DNA from: Deltaproteobacteria bacterium
GTDB lineage: Bacteria > Myxococcota_A > UBA796 > UBA2385
Reading direction: 5' to 3'
Length of the DNA stretch: 21,209 bases
Assembly: GCA_015489145.1 (NCBI GenBank)
Contig: WGAH01000791.1
Location: 1 to 21,209, forward strand
Program-made: the position numbers and the translations under genes
The notes under the pieces: generated by a model
What the model was told of the DNA's origin: nothing
Seen by the model: only the letters and a program-made list of their open reading frames with translations
Database searches by the model: none
Shown: one piece after another, positions 7,438 to 15,904 of the stretch
Layout: every line of letters begins with the position of its first letter
How positions within the stretch are numbered: the stretch's first letter is position 1

Positions 7438-8049
7438 GTGCACGCCACCCTCCTGCAGCTCGCTCCCGAGTTCGGCGGCACGGTCTTCGGGCCGTTCCCG
7501 CCGGGGCCCGTCGCGCTCGGCAGCGACGCCTCCCGGTGCGCGGTGGCCCTCGCTCCGGCGGTGGGCGCCCGTCCGATTCACTGCTGGGTGACGCCGGCCC
7601 CCGACGGCTCCTGGTTCCTCCAGCCCGCCGAGGCCGGCGCGGCGCTCTACGTCCTCGGTCCCGGCGGCGCCCGGGCCGTCACCACCGCCGTGCCCCTCCG
7701 CGCCGGCGAGGCCTTCGCCATCGGCCACCCGCAGGGGCCGCGCTTCACCGTGCAGGCCGCCGCCTCGCCCGGTGGGGCCGCCGTCGGCTCCGCCGCCCCC
7801 GGAGCCTCCCGCGCCGGGGGGCGCCGGCCGCCCACCGCCGCCGACATGGCCGCCGAGGTGCGCCGCCAGGCCTCGGTCTACGCGATGAGCAGCGGCCCCT
7901 TCGCCCCGCTCGTCCACCTGTTCTACCGGGCGAAATCCGGCGCCCTGTGGCAGCCCCGCTACATCGTCGGCGCGATCATCGGCCTGTTCGGCTTCCTGTT
8001 CGCCGGTTGCGGCGGCCTGTTCGCCATCCTCGCGCGACACCTCCACTGA
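7438..8049 (+). CDS. FHA-like domain protein with C-terminal membrane helix
   Basis: The protein has 203 aa and a GTG start. Residues 18-105 have the layout of a forkhead-associated (FHA) domain: a strand with VALGSD (25-30), a cysteine-bearing strand, PIHCW at 46-50 matching the S-x-x-H-region histidine, and a later PLRAGEAFAIG (86-96), like the L-x-x-G-D-x-x-x-x-G end strand. The usual GR and S-x-x-H motifs are only partly kept, so phosphothreonine binding is uncertain. A Gly/Ala/Pro linker (about 108-132) leads to a helix and then to a single membrane helix at about 175-199 (YIVGAIIGLFGFLFAGC), leaving HLH at the end. This is a tail-anchored topology with the FHA-like domain probably cytoplasmic. 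Its stop overlaps the start of the DUF547 gene by one base (TGATG), so the two are coupled. Confidence 0.72.
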   Translation: MHATLLQLAPEFGGTVFGPFPPGPVALGSDASRCAVALAPAVGARPIHCWVTPAPDGSWFLQPAEAGAALYVLGPGGARAVTTAVPLRAGEAFAIGHPQGPRFTVQAAASPGGAAVGSAAPGASRAGGRRPPTAADMAAEVRRQASVYAMSSGPFAPLVHLFYRAKSGALWQPRYIVGAIIGLFGFLFAGCGGLFAILARHLH

Positions 8050-8906
8050 TGCGCCGGGGGTTCGCGGTCGGGGTGCTGCTCGCCGGCCTGTCCCTGGCCG
8101 GCTGCGCGGAGCGCCTCGACGTGGGCGACGCCCCCCCCTCGGCGCGGGCCGCGGCGCGCTGGCGGCAGGTCCTCGCCGCCGCCGTCGACGAGGATGGCCG
8201 CGTCGACTACGCCCGCATTCGCCGGCAGCGCGCGGCCCTGCGCCGCTACCTGCGGTGGGTGGCGATGCACGGCCCCGAGTCCGACGCGATGCGGGAGTCG
8301 GCCGAGGACCGCCGCATCGCCTTCCTCGTCAACGCCTACAACGCCGCCGTCGTCGAGGGCGTGCTCCGCCACTGGCCGATCCGCAGCGTCCGCGACGTCC
8401 GCATCGGCGTCTTCGGCCTCGTGGATGGGGCGAGCTTCTTCTGGGGCCAGCAGGTGCGCGTCGACAAGGAGTGGGTCACCCTCTACCACCTCGAGAAGCA
8501 CTACATCGTCGACCGCTACCAGGAGCCCCTGGTTCACGTGGCGCTGAACTGCGCCAGCCGGAGCTGCCCGCCCCTGCGCTGGTGGGAGGACGACGACCTC
8601 CAGGACGAGATGGAGGCCGCCATGCGCCGGTGGCTCGCCGGCCCGGCCCTGCGCCGCGAGGGCGCGGGCTACGCCGCCAGCGAGCTGTTCCGGTGGTACC
8701 GCGACGACTTCCTCGACTGGACCGACGCCCCGACGCTGTGCGCCTGGATGGCCGACTACACCGAGGGCGAGGCCGCCGCCTGGATGCGCGCCCACGCCGA
8801 GGACTGCCGCCTGGCCTGGATCCCCTGGGACTGGACCCTGAACGCGAAGCGGCTCCCCGGCGAGGCCGCCGAGTTCCCGCCCCCCGGCCCGCCGGGCCCG
8901 GAGTAG
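8049..8906 (+). CDS. DUF547-family lipoprotein
   Basis: The protein has 285 aa. The N terminus is a lipoprotein signal (LAGLSLAGC, lipid-attached Cys19). The body matches DUF547, a widespread exported family of unknown function. The early VDYARIRR segment (52-59) is followed by IAFLVNAYNAAVV (90-102), then a LEKHYI segment (148-153), and the hallmark NCASRSCPPLR (167-177) with Cys168 and Cys173. The length is typical. The Cys and His residues conserved in the family suggest an enzyme or disulfide-stabilised fold, but no reaction is established to my knowledge. The start codon overlaps the stop of the FHA-like gene, so the two are made together; a tail-anchored inner-membrane protein and a surface lipoprotein could act across the envelope (inference). 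A 97-bp gap follows before lipA. Confidence 0.88.
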   Translation: MRRGFAVGVLLAGLSLAGCAERLDVGDAPPSARAAARWRQVLAAAVDEDGRVDYARIRRQRAALRRYLRWVAMHGPESDAMRESAEDRRIAFLVNAYNAAVVEGVLRHWPIRSVRDVRIGVFGLVDGASFFWGQQVRVDKEWVTLYHLEKHYIVDRYQEPLVHVALNCASRSCPPLRWWEDDDLQDEMEAAMRRWLAGPALRREGAGYAASELFRWYRDDFLDWTDAPTLCAWMADYTEGEAAAWMRAHAEDCRLAWIPWDWTLNAKRLPGEAAEFPPPGPPGPE

Positions 8907-9003
8907 GAGCGGCGTCCCGCCTGGAGCGCGGGAGGCGCGCGCGGCGCCGCCCACCTACCTCCGGCGGCCCATTGGGATACGCGGCACCCGCGAGGACGCG
9001 ACC

Positions 9004-9915
9004 GTGCAACCGAAACCCGACTGGCTCAAGGTCCGCATGCCCGGCGGGGCCGCCTACGCGGCGGTCAAGGCCCGGGCCCGCGGCCTGCACCTGAACACCG
9101 TCTGCGAGGAGGCCCACTGCCCGAACGTGGGCGAGTGCTGGGGGCATGGCACCGCCACCTTCATGGTGATGGGCGACACCTGCACCCGGGCCTGCCGCTT
9201 CTGCGCCGTGAACACGGCGAAGCATCCCGACCCCCTCGACCCGGACGAGCCCGCCCGCCTCGCCGAGGCGGTGGCCCGCATGGGCCTCGGCTACGTCGTC
9301 CTCACCTGCGTCGACCGCGACGACCTGCCCGACCAGGGCGCCGCCCACCTCGCCGCCTGCGTGCGCGCGGTGCGCGCGCTGCGCCACGAGGGGCGGCCGG
9401 TGCGGGTGGAGCTCCTCGGCCCCGACTTTCGCGGCGAGCGCGCCCCCCTGGAGACGGTGCTCGCCGCCGAGCCCGACGTCTTCGCCCACAACGTCGAGTG
9501 CGTCGCCCGCCTCACGCCCCGCGTGCGCGATCCCCGGGCCGGCTACCGCCAGAGCCTCGACGTGCTGGCCGCCGCCCGCGAGCTGCGTCCGGGCCAGCTC
9601 ACCAAGTCCTCGATCATGGTGGGCCTCGGCGAGACCGAGGAGGAGGTGGTCGAGACGATGCGCGACCTGCGGGCCGTCGGCTGCGACTTCCTCACCCTCG
9701 GGCAGTACCTCCGGCCCTCGCGTCGCCACCTGCCCGTCGAGGCCTGGATCACCCCGGAGCAGTTCGCCCGCTACGAGCGCATCGGCCTCGATCTCGGCTT
9801 CCGCTTCGTCGCCAGCGGGCCGCTGGTGCGGAGCAGCTACCGGGCGGCCGAGTTCTTCGTGAACCGCTACCTGCAGGGCCGCGAGGACGCGGCCGGCCTG
9901 GAGGCGAGCCCATGA
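9004..9915 (+). CDS. lipA: Lipoyl synthase
   Basis: Radical-SAM enzyme that inserts two sulfurs into the octanoyl chain on lipoyl domains. The protein has 303 aa, normal for LipA, with a GTG start at 9004. The auxiliary-cluster cysteines are in the C-x4-C-x5-C pattern (Cys34, 39, 45) and the radical-SAM cysteines in C-x3-C-x2-C (Cys60, 64, 67). The C-terminal RSSY (276-279) supplies the serine ligand of the auxiliary cluster. VELLGPDF and PDVFAHNVE are typical family blocks. One small deviation is TCVDRDDLPDQG where the family usually reads TSVDRDDLxDGG. It is the first gene of a tight operon: its stop overlaps the start of the E1-beta-like gene by 4 bp (ATGA), and E2 and E3 follow. The octanoyl donor enzyme LipB is encoded at 16528, about 6.6 kb downstream. 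Confidence 0.97.
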   Translation: MQPKPDWLKVRMPGGAAYAAVKARARGLHLNTVCEEAHCPNVGECWGHGTATFMVMGDTCTRACRFCAVNTAKHPDPLDPDEPARLAEAVARMGLGYVVLTCVDRDDLPDQGAAHLAACVRAVRALRHEGRPVRVELLGPDFRGERAPLETVLAAEPDVFAHNVECVARLTPRVRDPRAGYRQSLDVLAAARELRPGQLTKSSIMVGLGETEEEVVETMRDLRAVGCDFLTLGQYLRPSRRHLPVEAWITPEQFARYERIGLDLGFRFVASGPLVRSSYRAAEFFVNRYLQGREDAAGLEASP

Positions 9916-10715
9916 GCCGCGTGCTGCGAGCCGCGTTGGAGGGAGCCCTGCGCGACGGGGCCGACGTGTGCCTGCTCGGCGAGGCGCCGGAGCTGTCCCG
10001 GGTCACCGCCGGCCTCGCCGCCGCCTGGCCCGACCGGGTCCACGCCCTGCCCGCCGCCGACGCCACCCTCGCCGGCGTCGCCCTGGGCATGGCGCTGGGC
10101 GGCTGGCGGCCGGTGGTCGAGCTGGCCGGGCCCGACAGCCTGCTGGCGGCCCTGCCGCAACTCGCCGCCGAGGCGGTCGGCCTGCCCGGCCCCCTGGTGG
10201 CGCGCGTGCCCTGGCCCGCGGGGCAGTCGGCCACGTTCCTGGCCGCCGCCACCGGCCCCTCGGTGGTGGCCGCCGCCTGCGAGGACGATGCCGCCGCCCT
10301 TCTCGCCGAGGCCCTGCGCCGGCCGGGCCTCACCATCCTGCTGGAGCCGGCCCGCCTCGCCGCGCTGCCCGGGGCCGGCGAGGGCCTGCGCGCCCTGCGC
10401 CGCCGGGAGGGCGACGCCGCCGCGGTGCTCGCCTGGGGCGAGGGGGTGGCCGCCGCCCTGGAGGCCGCCGGGGAACTGGCCGAGGACGGCGTGGAGGTCG
10501 AGGTGCTCGACCTGCGCGCGCTGGCGCCCCTCGACGCCGAGGCGGCGGGGGAGGCGGTGGCGCGTTCCGGGCGCGCGGTGGTGGTGCAGCCGCCGCCGGG
10601 GCTGGTCGAGGCCGTGGTGGACCGCGCCTTCTGGCGCCTCGAAGCCCCCATCGCCCCGGCGGAGCCCGAGGCCGCGCGCATCGCCGAGGCGGTCTGGCGC
10701 GTCCTCGAAGACTGA
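9912..10715 (+). CDS. Divergent, shortened E1-beta-like subunit of 2-oxoacid dehydrogenase
   Basis: The protein has 267 aa, against about 325 for E1-beta. It aligns along the whole family: LLGEAPELSRVTAGL (21-35), PAADATLAGVALGMALGGWRPVVEL (47-71), then a C-terminal transketolase-C-like domain with EVLDLRALAPLD and a GRAVVVQPP strand. In normal E1-beta the segment reads TPxxExxxxGxAxG, with Glu contacting the ThDP pyrimidine ring; here the position is Asp50. The loop with a conserved HSxS stretch is also missing (it reads GQSATFLAAATGP). The C-terminal domain, which in known complexes binds E2, is intact. I infer a protein that may still dock on E2 but is catalytically altered or inactive. 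There is no internal stop or frameshift, and codon use matches the neighbours, so it is not a decaying fragment. It overlaps lipA by 4 bp and is followed by E2 after 20 bp. Confidence 0.85.
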   Translation: MSRVLRAALEGALRDGADVCLLGEAPELSRVTAGLAAAWPDRVHALPAADATLAGVALGMALGGWRPVVELAGPDSLLAALPQLAAEAVGLPGPLVARVPWPAGQSATFLAAATGPSVVAAACEDDAAALLAEALRRPGLTILLEPARLAALPGAGEGLRALRRREGDAAAVLAWGEGVAAALEAAGELAEDGVEVEVLDLRALAPLDAEAAGEAVARSGRAVVVQPPPGLVEAVVDRAFWRLEAPIAPAEPEAARIAEAVWRVLED

Positions 10716-10735
10716 GCACCTGGAGGTCCGGTTCG

Positions 10736-12100
10736 ATGATCGTGTTCGAGTTGCCCGAGATCGGCGAGGGAATCGTCGAGGGAGAAATCGTGCGCTGGCT
10801 GGTGGCCGAGGGCGACCGCATCCAGCGCGACCAGCCGGTCTGCGAGATCATGACCGACAAGGCCACCGTCGAGATCCCCTCGCCGGCGGCGGGCACGGTG
10901 GTGCGGCGCCACGGCGAGGAGGGCGACGTGATCGCCGTCCACGCGCCCCTTCTCGAAATCGACGAGTCCGGGGCCGGGGTCGCGCCGGCGCCCTCGGAGG
11001 CCGCGCCCGCCCCGGCGAAGGCCGAGGCGCCGGTCCAGGCGCCCGCCCCGGAGAAGACCGCCGCCCCGGCGTCGGCTCCCGCCGAGGCCCCGGCGAAGCC
11101 GGCTCCCGCCGAGGCTCCGGCGAAGGCCGCGCCGGCTCCCGCCGAGGCCCCGGCGAAGCCCGCGCCGGCGAGGCCGGCGGGCCCCGTCCTCGCCAGCCCG
11201 GCGGTGCGCGCCTACGCCCGCCAGAAGGGCGTGGACCTCTCCACGGTGCGCGGCACCGGCAAGGGTGGCCGGGTGCTGCGCGGCGACGTGGACGCCGCGG
11301 CCGCCGCGTCGCCCGCCGCGGTCGAGGCCGACCTCGCCGCGCCTCCGGCCGTGGCCGAGCGCATCGTCGCGCCGCCCGCGGTGGCCGCCCCGGCTCCCGC
11401 CGGCGAGGACCGCCGGGTCCGCATCGTCGGCCTGCGCCGCCGCATCGCCCGCAAGATGGTGGAGTCCTACCGCACGGTGCCGCACTTCACCTACGTCGAC
11501 GAGGTGGACGCCACCCGCCTCGTCGAGCTGCGCCGGGCGCTGCAGCCCGCCGCCGGCGAGGTCAAGCTCACCTACATCCCCTTCATCATGAAGGCGCTCT
11601 GCCTCGTCTTTCGCGAGTTCCCCACCGTCAACGCCGTCATGGACGAGGAGGCCGAGACCCTCGTCGTCCGCGCGCCGGTGAACATCGGCATCGCCACCGA
11701 CACCGAGGCCGGCCTGGTGGTGCCGGTGGTCAAGAACGTGCAGGACAAGCCCATCGTGCAGCTCGCCGCCGAGCTGGCCGAGTTGACCGGCAAGGCCCGC
11801 GCCGGCCGACTCGCCCTCGACGACCTCCAGGGCGGCACCTTCACCATCACCAGCGTGGGCAACATCGGCGGCCGCTTCGCCACCCCGATCATCAACCACC
11901 CCGAGGTCGCCATCCTCGGCGTGAACCAGATCCACGACCGCCCCGTCGCCCGCGACGGGCAGGTGGTGATCCGCAAGATGATGTACCTGTCGCCCTCCTT
12001 CGACCACCGCGTCATCGACGGCGCCGTCGGCGCGCGCTTCGTCTCGGCCCTCAAGGCGGTGCTCGAGGAGCCCGAGCGGCTGCTGCTGGAGCTGCGATGA
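10736..12100 (+). CDS. Dihydrolipoamide acyltransferase (E2) of 2-oxoacid dehydrogenase complex
   Basis: E2 carries the lipoyl arm and transfers the acyl group to CoA. The protein has 454 aa; GGAGG lies 9 nt before the ATG. The lipoyl domain is at 1-78 with the modified lysine in EIMTDKATVEI (Lys42). A long Ala/Pro/Glu linker (about 80-150) contains a DNA repeat. The peripheral subunit-binding domain spans about 153-188 (LASPAVRAYARQKGVDL...GKGGRVLRGDV). A second Ala-rich linker follows. The catalytic domain from about 222 ends in SFDHRVIDG, with catalytic His424 and Asp428. There is one lipoyl domain. VPHFTYVDEVDATRL resembles the pyruvate/branched-chain E2 branch, so I cannot decide the substrate. 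All functional residues are intact, in contrast to the flanking E1-like genes. The stop overlaps the E1-alpha-like start by 4 bp. Confidence 0.95.
   Translation: MIVFELPEIGEGIVEGEIVRWLVAEGDRIQRDQPVCEIMTDKATVEIPSPAAGTVVRRHGEEGDVIAVHAPLLEIDESGAGVAPAPSEAAPAPAKAEAPVQAPAPEKTAAPASAPAEAPAKPAPAEAPAKAAPAPAEAPAKPAPARPAGPVLASPAVRAYARQKGVDLSTVRGTGKGGRVLRGDVDAAAAASPAAVEADLAAPPAVAERIVAPPAVAAPAPAGEDRRVRIVGLRRRIARKMVESYRTVPHFTYVDEVDATRLVELRRALQPAAGEVKLTYIPFIMKALCLVFREFPTVNAVMDEEAETLVVRAPVNIGIATDTEAGLVVPVVKNVQDKPIVQLAAELAELTGKARAGRLALDDLQGGTFTITSVGNIGGRFATPIINHPEVAILGVNQIHDRPVARDGQVVIRKMMYLSPSFDHRVIDGAVGARFVSALKAVLEEPERLLLELR
11074..11158. repeat. Three near-identical 25-bp units in the E2 linker
   Basis: Units beginning at 11074, 11101 and 11134 share GGCTCCCGCCGAGG and CCGGCGAAG with at most one mismatch. 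The spacing is 27 and 33 bp, so the frame is kept. They encode APAEAPAK repeats, the usual flexible linker of E2 proteins. Confidence 0.85.
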
Positions 12101-12690
12101 GCGAGGCCCTCGACCGCGTTCGGGCCGCCGACGCCGCCCTCGCCGGCCCCGACCACGTCCCCCTCGGGCGGCGGGCGCCGCTCGTCGCCGGCGGCTGGGC
12201 GGCGATGGAGCCGGACGACTGGGTCTTCCCCGGCCGCCGCGAGCGCGTCGGCGCCGTCCTGCGCGGCGCCGCCCCCGAGGACCTCCGCGGCACCGCGCCG
12301 CTGCCGGGGCTGCGGGTGGGCGGCAGCAGCGGCGTGCCCGGCCAGCGGGCGCTGCACGCCGCCGGGGCCGCCTGGGCCTCGGGGCGTCCGGCCCTGTGCT
12401 TCGTCGGCCCGGCTTCCGCCGCGGCGGGGCCCTTCCACGAGGCCCTCAACCTCGTGGCCCTGCGCGCGCTGCCCGTCGTCTTCCTGCTCGCCGACCCGGT
12501 TCTCGACGAGCGCGCCCCCGTGGCCCCGCACCTGGGCTTCGATCCGGAGGCGCTGGCCGCGGCCCACGGCCTCGGGTATCGAGGCGCCGACCTCGACGAG
12601 GCGGCGGTGCGCGAGGCCGTCGCCGCCGCCCGCGACCGGGGCGGGCTGGTCCACGTCCGCATCCCGGCGCCGAACACCAACCAGGGGTAG
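12097..12690 (+). CDS. Truncated E1-alpha-like subunit lacking the ThDP motif
   Basis: The protein has 197 aa against 330-370 for E1-alpha. The alignment by eye is clear: MEPDDWVFPGRRERVGAVLRG (37-57) matches the xxxEDxxxPxYRDxxxxxxxG block, GVPGQRALHAAGAAWASGRPAL matches the GxQxxxAxGxAxxxKxxG helix, and GPFHEALNLVALRALPVVFLLAD (111-133) matches the G-x-F-x-E-x-x-N region. The ThDP/Mg motif GDG...NN is missing: GDG is GPA (104-106) and NN is AD (132-133). The protein then ends after VHVRIPAPNTNQG, before the loop holding the catalytic His and regulatory serines. It cannot bind Mg-ThDP in the known way. It sits between E2 (4-bp overlap) and E3 (3-bp gap) with no frameshift. It probably pairs with the E1-beta-like protein at 9912 as a pseudo-E1 (inference). 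Confidence 0.85.
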   Translation: MSEALDRVRAADAALAGPDHVPLGRRAPLVAGGWAAMEPDDWVFPGRRERVGAVLRGAAPEDLRGTAPLPGLRVGGSSGVPGQRALHAAGAAWASGRPALCFVGPASAAAGPFHEALNLVALRALPVVFLLADPVLDERAPVAPHLGFDPEALAAAHGLGYRGADLDEAAVREAVAAARDRGGLVHVRIPAPNTNQG

Positions 12691-12693
12691 AAC

Positions 12694-14094
<1,401 letters not shown>

Positions 14095-14123
14095 CGGCGG
14101 CCGGTCCCGGGGCCTGCCGCTGT

Positions 14124-14199
14124 CGGGGCGCCGGCCGGAGGCCGGCGCTCCCCTTGTGCTGCTTGCGTGCTCGGGGTGCCGGCCGGAGGCCGGCGCTCC
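14124..14199. repeat. Two 28-bp palindromic repeats between convergent genes
   Basis: Copies at 14124..14151 and 14172..14199 differ at one base. Each folds into a 9-bp (copy 1) GCGCCGGCC/GGCCGGCGC-type stem with a GGA loop, extendable to about 12 bp with a G-T pair. In copy 2 the varied base gives a T-G wobble. There is no T-run after either. They lie between the ends of lpdA (plus) and the MYXO-CTERM gene (minus), so they may act as a bidirectional transcription stop or as a REP-like intergenic element. Confidence 0.8.
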
Positions 14200-14222
14200 T
14201 CCTGCGCTCCTGGCCGGCGCGC

Positions 14223-15791
14223 CTACCGGCGGCGGCGGACGGCGAGGGCCGCGAGGCCGGCGAGCCAGGCGAGGCCGGCAGCGCCGCCGCCCGTCGCGCA
14301 GCCGCAGGCCTTCGGCTCGCCGTCGCCCGCGCTCGGCGGGGCGACGCCGGTGTCCTCGGGCACGGCGTTCGGGTCGAAGACCTCGGCCTCCCACGAGTAG
14401 GTGAACTCGTCGGCCCGGGTCCACGAGTAGTTGTAGCCCTGGGCATCCTCGAGGACGGGGGAGACGACGAGGTGCAGGTCGGCGCCGCCCTCGAAGGGGA
14501 TGGTGGCCTCGCCGGCGTAGTTCTCGTCGAGCGGGATCGGCACCATCTCCTCCACGGAGGTGTCGCCGCGCACCAGGACGGCGTACCAGCCGTCGGCGGC
14601 CGGGTCGCCCTGGAAGCTCACCTTCAGCTCCATGCCGTCCTCGGCGAGGTCGCCGTCGAACTTGATGAAGGCCTGGCCGAGGCTCTGGGGCGGGTCGGTG
14701 TCGTCCTCGACGCCGGTGGCCGGAAGCTCGCGCACGGTGTCCACCCGGTTCGGGGTGCGGTAGCCGTTGCGCTCGTCGAAGTCCATGACCGCCGCGGCGG
14801 CGAGGAAGCCCTCGTAGACCTCGTCGAAGTCGAAGGTCTGCCCGTCGAGCTCGATGCCGTCGATCACGTCGGGCATCCAGAGGTTGTACTGCCCGTGCTC
14901 GCCTTCGGAGTACTCCCAGGTGCCGCGCACGAGGTCGTGGCCGCCGACGTGCTGGTCCAGGTAGAACGCCCAGATCGCCATGGCGTAGGTGTGGTAGAAC
15001 AGCTCGCTGTTGTTGCTGTTGCCCGCCGAGGCGTTCATGCCGATGTAGGGGATGCTGGCGTAGTAGGACACCATGTCCGACCAGTCGTTGTACGACGGGT
15101 AGACGTACTCCTCGGCGTAGGTGGCCGTGGCCTCCCACCACCAGAACTCGTGGGCGAAGCCGTAGGCGAACTGGCTGGCGTGGTTGAACTCGTGGGACGC
15201 CATCGTCTTGTACCAGCTCCCGTAGGAGAAGCTGCCCGAGTAGGCGACGATGTAGGGCATCCACGAGCCCTCGCAGTTGTCCACCGTGGTGTAGGCCCCG
15301 GCGTAGCGCGACTCGTCCGGCACGAAGACCATGAGCTTGTAGGTGTCGGTGCTCGTCGGCGCCTTCCAGCCCAGCTCGTCGATCTCGGTGGACCACGACT
15401 CCTCGAGGGAGTCGAGGAAGTTCTGGGCCATGCTCTCGCTGAAGGCCCCGTCCTCCCACTCGAGGTGGAAGTGGTCGCTCTCGAGGGTGTTCGGGAACTC
15501 CGACGCCCAGCAGGTGTCGGCGGGGGCGACGTCCTCGGCGGGAACCGGCTCCGGCAGGGCCAGGAGGTCGCGCAGCTCGCGCCACTGGGCCGGGGTGAAC
15601 CGGTCGGCGTTGGCCCGGGCCCGGGCGACGACCGGGGTGAGGCAGGCGGGGTCGCCGGTCTCGCTCGCCGTGGCGAGGGCGTCGCGCACGTCGGCGAGGA
15701 TCGCGGCGGGATCGTCCGCCAGCACGTCGGCGAGCGGGTAGTCGGGGGTGGCGGCCGAGGCGGTCAGGCCGAGCGCGAACAGAGCGAACAT
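14223..15791 (-). CDS. MYXO-CTERM-anchored secreted metalloprotease-like protein
   Basis: The protein has 522 aa. The ATG at 15791 has AGGAGG just upstream and an in-frame TGA directly before it, which fixes the start. The signal peptide is unusually short (MFALFALGLTASA, no basic residues). The middle contains MASHEFNHASQF, an HExxH zinc motif (His200, Glu201, His204). WWWEATATYAEE follows, where Glu220 is the likely third ligand, as in gluzincins. Asp, Glu, Trp and Tyr are enriched in this domain. After two beta-rich regions the protein ends in KACGCATGGG, a hydrophobic helix and RRRR. That is the MYXO-CTERM sorting tail recognised by myxosortase-type enzymes, so it is processed at the Cys and surface-anchored. 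The substrate is unknown. It is divergent from tmk with an inverted repeat in the promoter region. Confidence 0.88.
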   Translation of the reverse strand: MFALFALGLTASAATPDYPLADVLADDPAAILADVRDALATASETGDPACLTPVVARARANADRFTPAQWRELRDLLALPEPVPAEDVAPADTCWASEFPNTLESDHFHLEWEDGAFSESMAQNFLDSLEESWSTEIDELGWKAPTSTDTYKLMVFVPDESRYAGAYTTVDNCEGSWMPYIVAYSGSFSYGSWYKTMASHEFNHASQFAYGFAHEFWWWEATATYAEEYVYPSYNDWSDMVSYYASIPYIGMNASAGNSNNSELFYHTYAMAIWAFYLDQHVGGHDLVRGTWEYSEGEHGQYNLWMPDVIDGIELDGQTFDFDEVYEGFLAAAAVMDFDERNGYRTPNRVDTVRELPATGVEDDTDPPQSLGQAFIKFDGDLAEDGMELKVSFQGDPAADGWYAVLVRGDTSVEEMVPIPLDENYAGEATIPFEGGADLHLVVSPVLEDAQGYNYSWTRADEFTYSWEAEVFDPNAVPEDTGVAPPSAGDGEPKACGCATGGGAAGLAWLAGLAALAVRRRR

Positions 15792-15808
15792 TCATCCTCC
15801 TGTCCCAG

Positions 15809-15832
15809 GTCATACCGCGAGGGGATCGCGGT
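15809..15832 (-). promoter_or_regulatory. Inverted repeat beside a candidate -10 in the metalloprotease/tmk promoter region
   Basis: ACCGCGA (15814..15820) and TCGCGGT (15826..15832) are perfect 7-bp arms around GGGGA. On the minus strand TATGAC (15814..15809), a -10-like hexamer 17 nt before the ATG at 15791, touches the repeat by one base. A protein bound here could block the metalloprotease promoter. It could also simply be a hairpin. Confidence 0.4.
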
Positions 15833-15904
15833 GGGGAAAGAAGCGTGTGAGGATCCTGCAACGGCCCCGGCCCAGGGCGGCGGCTCCGCGGGTTAGCGGC
15901 GGTC

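Noticed and set aside
12097..12690. E1-alpha-like gene as a frameshifted pseudogene
   Set aside because: The frame is clean, the start is coupled to E2 and the stop is 3 bp before E3. No remnant of the missing C-terminal half is present downstream.
14124..14199. Possible CRISPR array
   Set aside because: Only two 28-bp repeats, both perfect hairpins, a 20-bp spacer and no cas genes.
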